DNA of 64,000 bases from Steroidobacteraceae bacterium (GTDB taxonomy: Bacteria; Pseudomonadota; Gammaproteobacteria; Steroidobacterales; Steroidobacteraceae), in assembly GCA_027531255.1 (NCBI GenBank), contig JAPZRU010000005.1:1-64000 (forward strand), given 5' to 3'. The translations under genes and the position numbers were made by a program. Shown here piece after piece: positions 60,750-64,000 of this stretch (its first letter is position 1; every line of letters begins with the position of its first letter). The notes under the pieces are model-generated. The model ran no database searches. It had not been told where the DNA came from and saw only the letters and a program-made list of their open reading frames with translations.

Positions 60750-61385
60750 TCAAGCCCACTCGGTCAGCCCTTCGCGCGCATAGAGTTCGCGGAACGACGG
60801 CCGCGCCTTCATCCGCTGCACGAGCGCTGCGATCGCCGGCCACTCGGTCGCCGGCCTGGGCATGTTGCGCGACCAGCGCGCGAGCATCGTGCCGAGGAAG
60901 TCCACCGCGGTCGGTCCGGCGGCACCCGCCACCCACGGCCCGTGATCGCGCAGGTGCGCGTCGAGGCGATCCCAGGTCGCCTCGATGCGGCCGCGCGCGA
61001 ACGCCTTGACGGTCTCGGCGTGCTCGGGACCCGCCGCCTCGTCGGGGTAGAACCACGAGCGGAACGGCGGCATCAGCGTGTTCGCGAAATGCACCATCCA
61101 CTGCAGGTAGAGCGCGCGGGCGCGGGTCCCCTCGGCGGGGACGAAGCCCTTCTCGGCATGCCGTTCGGCGAGCAGCAGCAGCAGCGCCGCCGACTCGTAG
61201 ACGGGCTCGCCGTCCACGACCAGCGTCGGGACGAGACCGTTCGGATTCAGCCGCAGGTACTCCGGCGACTTCTGCTCGCGCGCCTGGCCGTCGAGCTTCA
61301 CGAGGCGGTGCGGAACGTCGAGTTCGATCAGCAGCCAGTGCACCGCAAGGCTCGCGGCGCCGGGCATGTAGTAGAGGGTGTACAC
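60750..61385 (-). CDS. Glutathione S-transferase family protein
   Basis: This 211-residue protein has an N-terminal thioredoxin-like domain (TLYYMPGAASLAVHWLLIEL, then NPNGLVPTLV and ESAALLLLLAE) and a C-terminal helical domain. GSTs conjugate or reduce with glutathione. GTG 61385 is preferred since GAGAG is upstream and it avoids overlap with the preceding gene. It is last in a minus run with an aminotransferase, an SDR and a DUF4124-like protein. Confidence 0.9.
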   Translation of the reverse strand: MYTLYYMPGAASLAVHWLLIELDVPHRLVKLDGQAREQKSPEYLRLNPNGLVPTLVVDGEPVYESAALLLLLAERHAEKGFVPAEGTRARALYLQWMVHFANTLMPPFRSWFYPDEAAGPEHAETVKAFARGRIEATWDRLDAHLRDHGPWVAGAAGPTAVDFLGTMLARWSRNMPRPATEWPAIAALVQRMKARPSFRELYAREGLTEWA

Positions 61386-61419
61386 GGGTTGCTCTCGAGG
61401 ATCGGGGTCGATGGGAGGA

Positions 61420-61788
61420 TCAGGGCACGACGGATGCAGCCGGCGCATCTGCAGCGGCGCTCGGGTCTCGCACCGGCGCGAGTTCGAGCGTGGCGACTTC
61501 GACCGGCCCGCCGGTCGTGCCGGCGGGGCACGCGCGATCCAGGTAGACCTCGCGCCCGTCCGCGTCGCGGCACGCGTAGACCTGCGCGGTGGCCGGCGCG
61601 AGTTCCGGCGCCGCGACGACGTCCGGTCGCACTGCGGCGGGCCGCTCCGGATCCACGCCCGCGGGCCCCCAGCGGCCGGTCTGCGCCTCGAACAGACCGC
61701 CGATGCCCATCACCGTCGCGAACAGGATCGCGGCGCCAAGCAACCACGGCACTGCGCGCTCGACGCGGGACGGCTCACGTGGCTTCAC
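61420..61788 (-). CDS. DUF4124-like membrane-anchored protein
   Basis: The 122-residue protein has one transmembrane segment (about 13-33) and an exposed domain with YACRDADGREVYLDRACPAG, which matches the short DUF4124 pattern with two cysteines probably forming a disulfide. The tail is Ala/Pro-rich. It begins 16 bases after the SDR stop. Function is unknown; an envelope location is likely. Confidence 0.75.
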   Translation of the reverse strand: MKPREPSRVERAVPWLLGAAILFATVMGIGGLFEAQTGRWGPAGVDPERPAAVRPDVVAAPELAPATAQVYACRDADGREVYLDRACPAGTTGGPVEVATLELAPVRDPSAAADAPAASVVP

Positions 61789-61804
61789 GCGGCGAACCCC
61801 GGGC

Positions 61805-62548
61805 TCACAGCTTCGCCAGCCACGCGCGCGGCGCGTGGCGGATCACGAACGCCGCGAGGCGCCAGGGCCACGCAGGCACATAGGCCTGCGCGGGTTCGCG
61901 CTCGATCGCGTCGACGAGCAGGCGGCAGCCGGTCGCGGTGTCGACCATGAACGGCTTCCACTTCACACCGCGGTTGATCTCGGTCTCGATGTAGCCCGGC
62001 AGGATCGTCGAGACGCGGATCGGCGTGCGCAGCAGGTCGATGCGCATGCCTTCGGATAGCGCCGTCAGACCGGCCTTCGTCGCCGCGTAGACCGTCTGTG
62101 CGCGAGGCATGCCGCGCGTGCCCGCCACTGAGGAGATCGTGACGAGGTGGCCTGCGTTCGCGGGGCGGAACAGTTCGAGCGCGGCCTCGCACTGGGCGAG
62201 CGCGCCGACGAAGTTGGTCTCGGCGGTCTGCCGGTTCGCGTGGAACTTGCCAGTGCCCACCGAAGCGCCCTTGCCGAGGCCCGCGTTGACGATCACCCGG
62301 TCGAGGCCGCCGAGTTCGTCGGCGAGTTCCCGGAACACGGGCGCGACGCGTGCGTAGTCGGTGACGTCCAGCGCGCGGATCGCCACGCGCACGTCGGGGT
62401 GACGCCCGACGATCTCGCCGCGCAGCTTCTCGAGCTCGTCGAGCCGGCGCGCGCACAGCGCGAGGTTGCGTCCACGCGCGGCGAACTCGAGCGCCATGCC
62501 TCGCCCCAACCCCGCGCTCGCACCCGTGATGAGGACGTTCCGGCGCAT
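61805..62548 (-). CDS. Short-chain dehydrogenase/reductase
   Basis: The 247-residue SDR has the cofactor motif TGASAGLGRG (about 8-17), NAGLG in place of NNAG, the catalytic Ser in ISSVAG and Y-x3-K as YAATK. ATG 62548 gives the standard start MRRNVLITGAS. It is 13 bases downstream of the aminotransferase. The usual cofactor choice cannot be decided safely from sequence. Substrate unknown. Confidence 0.93.
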   Translation of the reverse strand: MRRNVLITGASAGLGRGMALEFAARGRNLALCARRLDELEKLRGEIVGRHPDVRVAIRALDVTDYARVAPVFRELADELGGLDRVIVNAGLGKGASVGTGKFHANRQTAETNFVGALAQCEAALELFRPANAGHLVTISSVAGTRGMPRAQTVYAATKAGLTALSEGMRIDLLRTPIRVSTILPGYIETEINRGVKWKPFMVDTATGCRLLVDAIEREPAQAYVPAWPWRLAAFVIRHAPRAWLAKL

Positions 62549-62561
62549 CGTCGGACCTGCC

Positions 62562-63740
62562 TCAGGCGCGCGGCAGCCACGCCGCGAGCGCCTCGATCGC
62601 GCGCTCGACCTCGGGCGTCGTGACCGCGAACGAGAACCGAATCGTGCGACCGCCGTGCACCGGGTCGAAGTCGATGCCCGGCGCCGCCGACACGCCGGTC
62701 GCGTCCAGCATCCGCCGGCAGAACTCGAGGCTGTCGTCGGTCCAGTGGCCGACGCCGACGTAGAAATAGAAGGCGCCCTCGGGCGCGACGACGTCGCGAA
62801 AGCCGAGCCGGGGCAGCGCGTCGAGCAGCAGCCCGCGATTGCGTGCGTACGCGGGCAGCGCGGCCTCGAGCGCGGCGGGATCGTCGAAGGCACCGAGCGC
62901 GGCGTGCTGCGAGATCGCGGGCGGCGTCAGGAAGAAGTTGATCAGGTAGTTCGACAGGCCCGCGGCGAACCGCTCCGGCACGACCAGCCAGCCGAGCCGC
63001 CAGCCCGGCATCCGGAAGTATTTCGAGAAGCTGTTGACGACGATGGCCTCGTCGTCGAGCTCGAGCGCGCAGGTGGCGCGGCCGGCGTAGGTGATGCCGT
63101 GGTAGATCTCGTCCGAGACGAAGCGGATCCCGCGCTCGCGGCAGTACGCGAGCAGCGCGGCCAGTTCGTCGCGGTGGAGTACCGCGCCGGTCGGATTGGC
63201 GGGGCTCGCGCAGACGAGACCGTGCGGCGTGGCGGGCAGGCGCGCGAGCGCGGCCGGCGTCAGTCGGAATCCGGCTTCGGGCCCGCAGTCGACCTCGACG
63301 ATCTCGCGACCGAGCGCGGCCAGCGCGTTGCGGTACGCGGGGTAACCCGGCCGCGCGAGCGCGATGCGATCGCCCGGCGCGAACAGCGCGGCGAAGGTCG
63401 CGACCAGCGCGGCGCTCGCGCCCATCGTCAGCAGGATCCGCGCGGGCGTGACCTCGACGCCGTAGGTCTCGCGGTAGTGCCGCGCGATGCGCGCCTTCAG
63501 GTCCGGCGATTCGTAGTAGCCGAGCGGCACGCTCTGCCCTGCCCGCGCCAGCGCGCGCTCCGCGGCGGCAACCGCCGTCGCGGGCGCGCCCTGCGTGGGC
63601 TGGCCGTAGTGCATCGGCACGACGACGCGGCCTGCGCGCGCGAGCGCCGCGGCCTGCTCGCCGATGAGGCCGGCGTAGAACGGTTCGATCGTGGCGCCGC
63701 GGGGCGCGAGGTCGCCCGGGGGCAGCGGGGTGGCTCGCAA
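62562..63740 (-). CDS. Class I/II PLP-dependent aminotransferase
   Basis: This 392-residue aminotransferase has LTMGASAALVATFAALFAPGD, ANPTG, SDEIYHGI and the PLP lysine in NSFSKYFRMPGWRLGW. TTG 63740 is used because CGGAG lies 6 bases upstream and the length is standard; GTG 63767 is an alternative. A longer start would run into the divergent gene at the window end. It leads the minus operon. Substrate cannot be fixed; the family includes aspartate and aromatic aminotransferases. Confidence 0.9.
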   Translation of the reverse strand: MRATPLPPGDLAPRGATIEPFYAGLIGEQAAALARAGRVVVPMHYGQPTQGAPATAVAAAERALARAGQSVPLGYYESPDLKARIARHYRETYGVEVTPARILLTMGASAALVATFAALFAPGDRIALARPGYPAYRNALAALGREIVEVDCGPEAGFRLTPAALARLPATPHGLVCASPANPTGAVLHRDELAALLAYCRERGIRFVSDEIYHGITYAGRATCALELDDEAIVVNSFSKYFRMPGWRLGWLVVPERFAAGLSNYLINFFLTPPAISQHAALGAFDDPAALEAALPAYARNRGLLLDALPRLGFRDVVAPEGAFYFYVGVGHWTDDSLEFCRRMLDATGVSAAPGIDFDPVHGGRTIRFSFAVTTPEVERAIEALAAWLPRA

Positions 63741-63824
63741 GGGGGTCTCCGGATCACGGGCCGGCACGGTCCAGTACCGGCCGCCGGGTCCGCAGTCTAG
63801 CGCGGCCGTGCGATCATGCGGCAG

Positions 63825-64000
63825 ATGAGCCGGGCCGACCTCGACGCGCACGACGCGCCGCCCGCCGGCCTGCCGATGGTGGGCTGGTTCGACCCCGCGC
63901 GCCTGCTGCGCACGGGCCTCGCGACGCTCGTCTCGAAGCTGGTCGGCCGGCGCTCCGACGCGCGAGTCACGCTCGCGCTCGCCGCCGAGGCGCGCACGCC
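63825..64000 (+). CDS. Partial gene running off the window end
   Basis: An open frame begins at ATG 63825 (or ATG 63816) and is not closed before base 64000. The visible residues include LPMVGWFDPARLLRTGLAT and LVGRRSDARVTLALA, which look like a real protein start and not random GC-rich sequence. It is divergent from the aminotransferase. The family cannot be named from about 58 residues. Confidence 0.55.
   Translation, partial: MSRADLDAHDAPPAGLPMVGWFDPARLLRTGLATLVSKLVGRRSDARVTLALAAEART

Overview
The window looks like high-GC proteobacterial DNA, most likely a gammaproteobacterium. Supporting signs are TonB-dependent receptors with an 'EIVVTAQKR'-type TonB box, a fused CysG next to CysJI, a GcvA-type LysR regulator, an HD-GYP and a GGDEF/EAL protein, and frequent GTG/TTG starts with 4-bp stop/start overlaps. 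I cannot name the species from sequence alone. No rRNA, tRNA, CRISPR, insertion sequence or phage gene was seen. The first 92 bases are long C and G homopolymers, which looks like a contig end.

Left part (1-23118): a sulfur and sulfosugar island. It starts with a TonB-dependent receptor (minus), then cysJ-cysI-cysG for sulfite reduction to sulfide and for siroheme, then a damaged HD-GYP gene. A divergent pair of operons follows. The minus operon is a HutC/GntR regulator, a YihV-like sulfofructose kinase, a LacD/YihT-like aldolase, an L-fucose/L-arabinose isomerase-fold protein and a GH31 glycosidase. The plus operon is suyA-suyB (sulfolactate sulfo-lyase), an Ldh2/ComC-type dehydrogenase, an SlcC-type dehydrogenase, a YeiH/SuyZ-type exporter, glpD and glpK. 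Together they suggest complete breakdown of sulfoquinovosyl glycerol: the GH31 enzyme releases sulfoquinovose and glycerol, the sugar goes through isomerase, kinase and aldolase to DHAP and sulfolactaldehyde, sulfolactate is desulfonated to pyruvate and sulfite, glycerol enters through GlpK/GlpD, and sulfite is exported or reduced by CysJI. A sulfolactaldehyde dehydrogenase is missing here. A shared 16-base motif links the central promoter region with the upstream region of the first TonB receptor.

Middle part (23246-40279): mixed chromosomal genes. These are a degenerate-GGDEF/EAL protein, two small exported proteins, a broken dienelactone hydrolase gene, a FAD-linked oxidase, a small membrane protein, transaldolase plus phosphoketolase, an EF-G-like GTPase, a SRPBCC-domain membrane protein, a remnant of a zinc alcohol dehydrogenase, and an isolated molybdopterin-binding subunit.

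Right part (40417-58997): two paralogous modules. Each has a Dpp/Opp-type ABC importer (two permeases, two ATPases, one binding protein), a Rossmann methyltransferase-like protein containing a 'DIHLQPGG' motif, and a roughly 100-residue helical protein of unknown function. Between them lie a LysR regulator, a VOC-family protein, a double-cupin protein and a second TonB-dependent receptor. Nearly all genes overlap at start and stop codons. The substrate and chemistry are unknown to me, and this is the most system-like uncharacterised region.

Right end (59122-64000): a spermidine-synthase-like protein split into membrane and catalytic genes, then a minus operon of aminotransferase, SDR, DUF4124-like protein and glutathione S-transferase, and a gene running off the window end.
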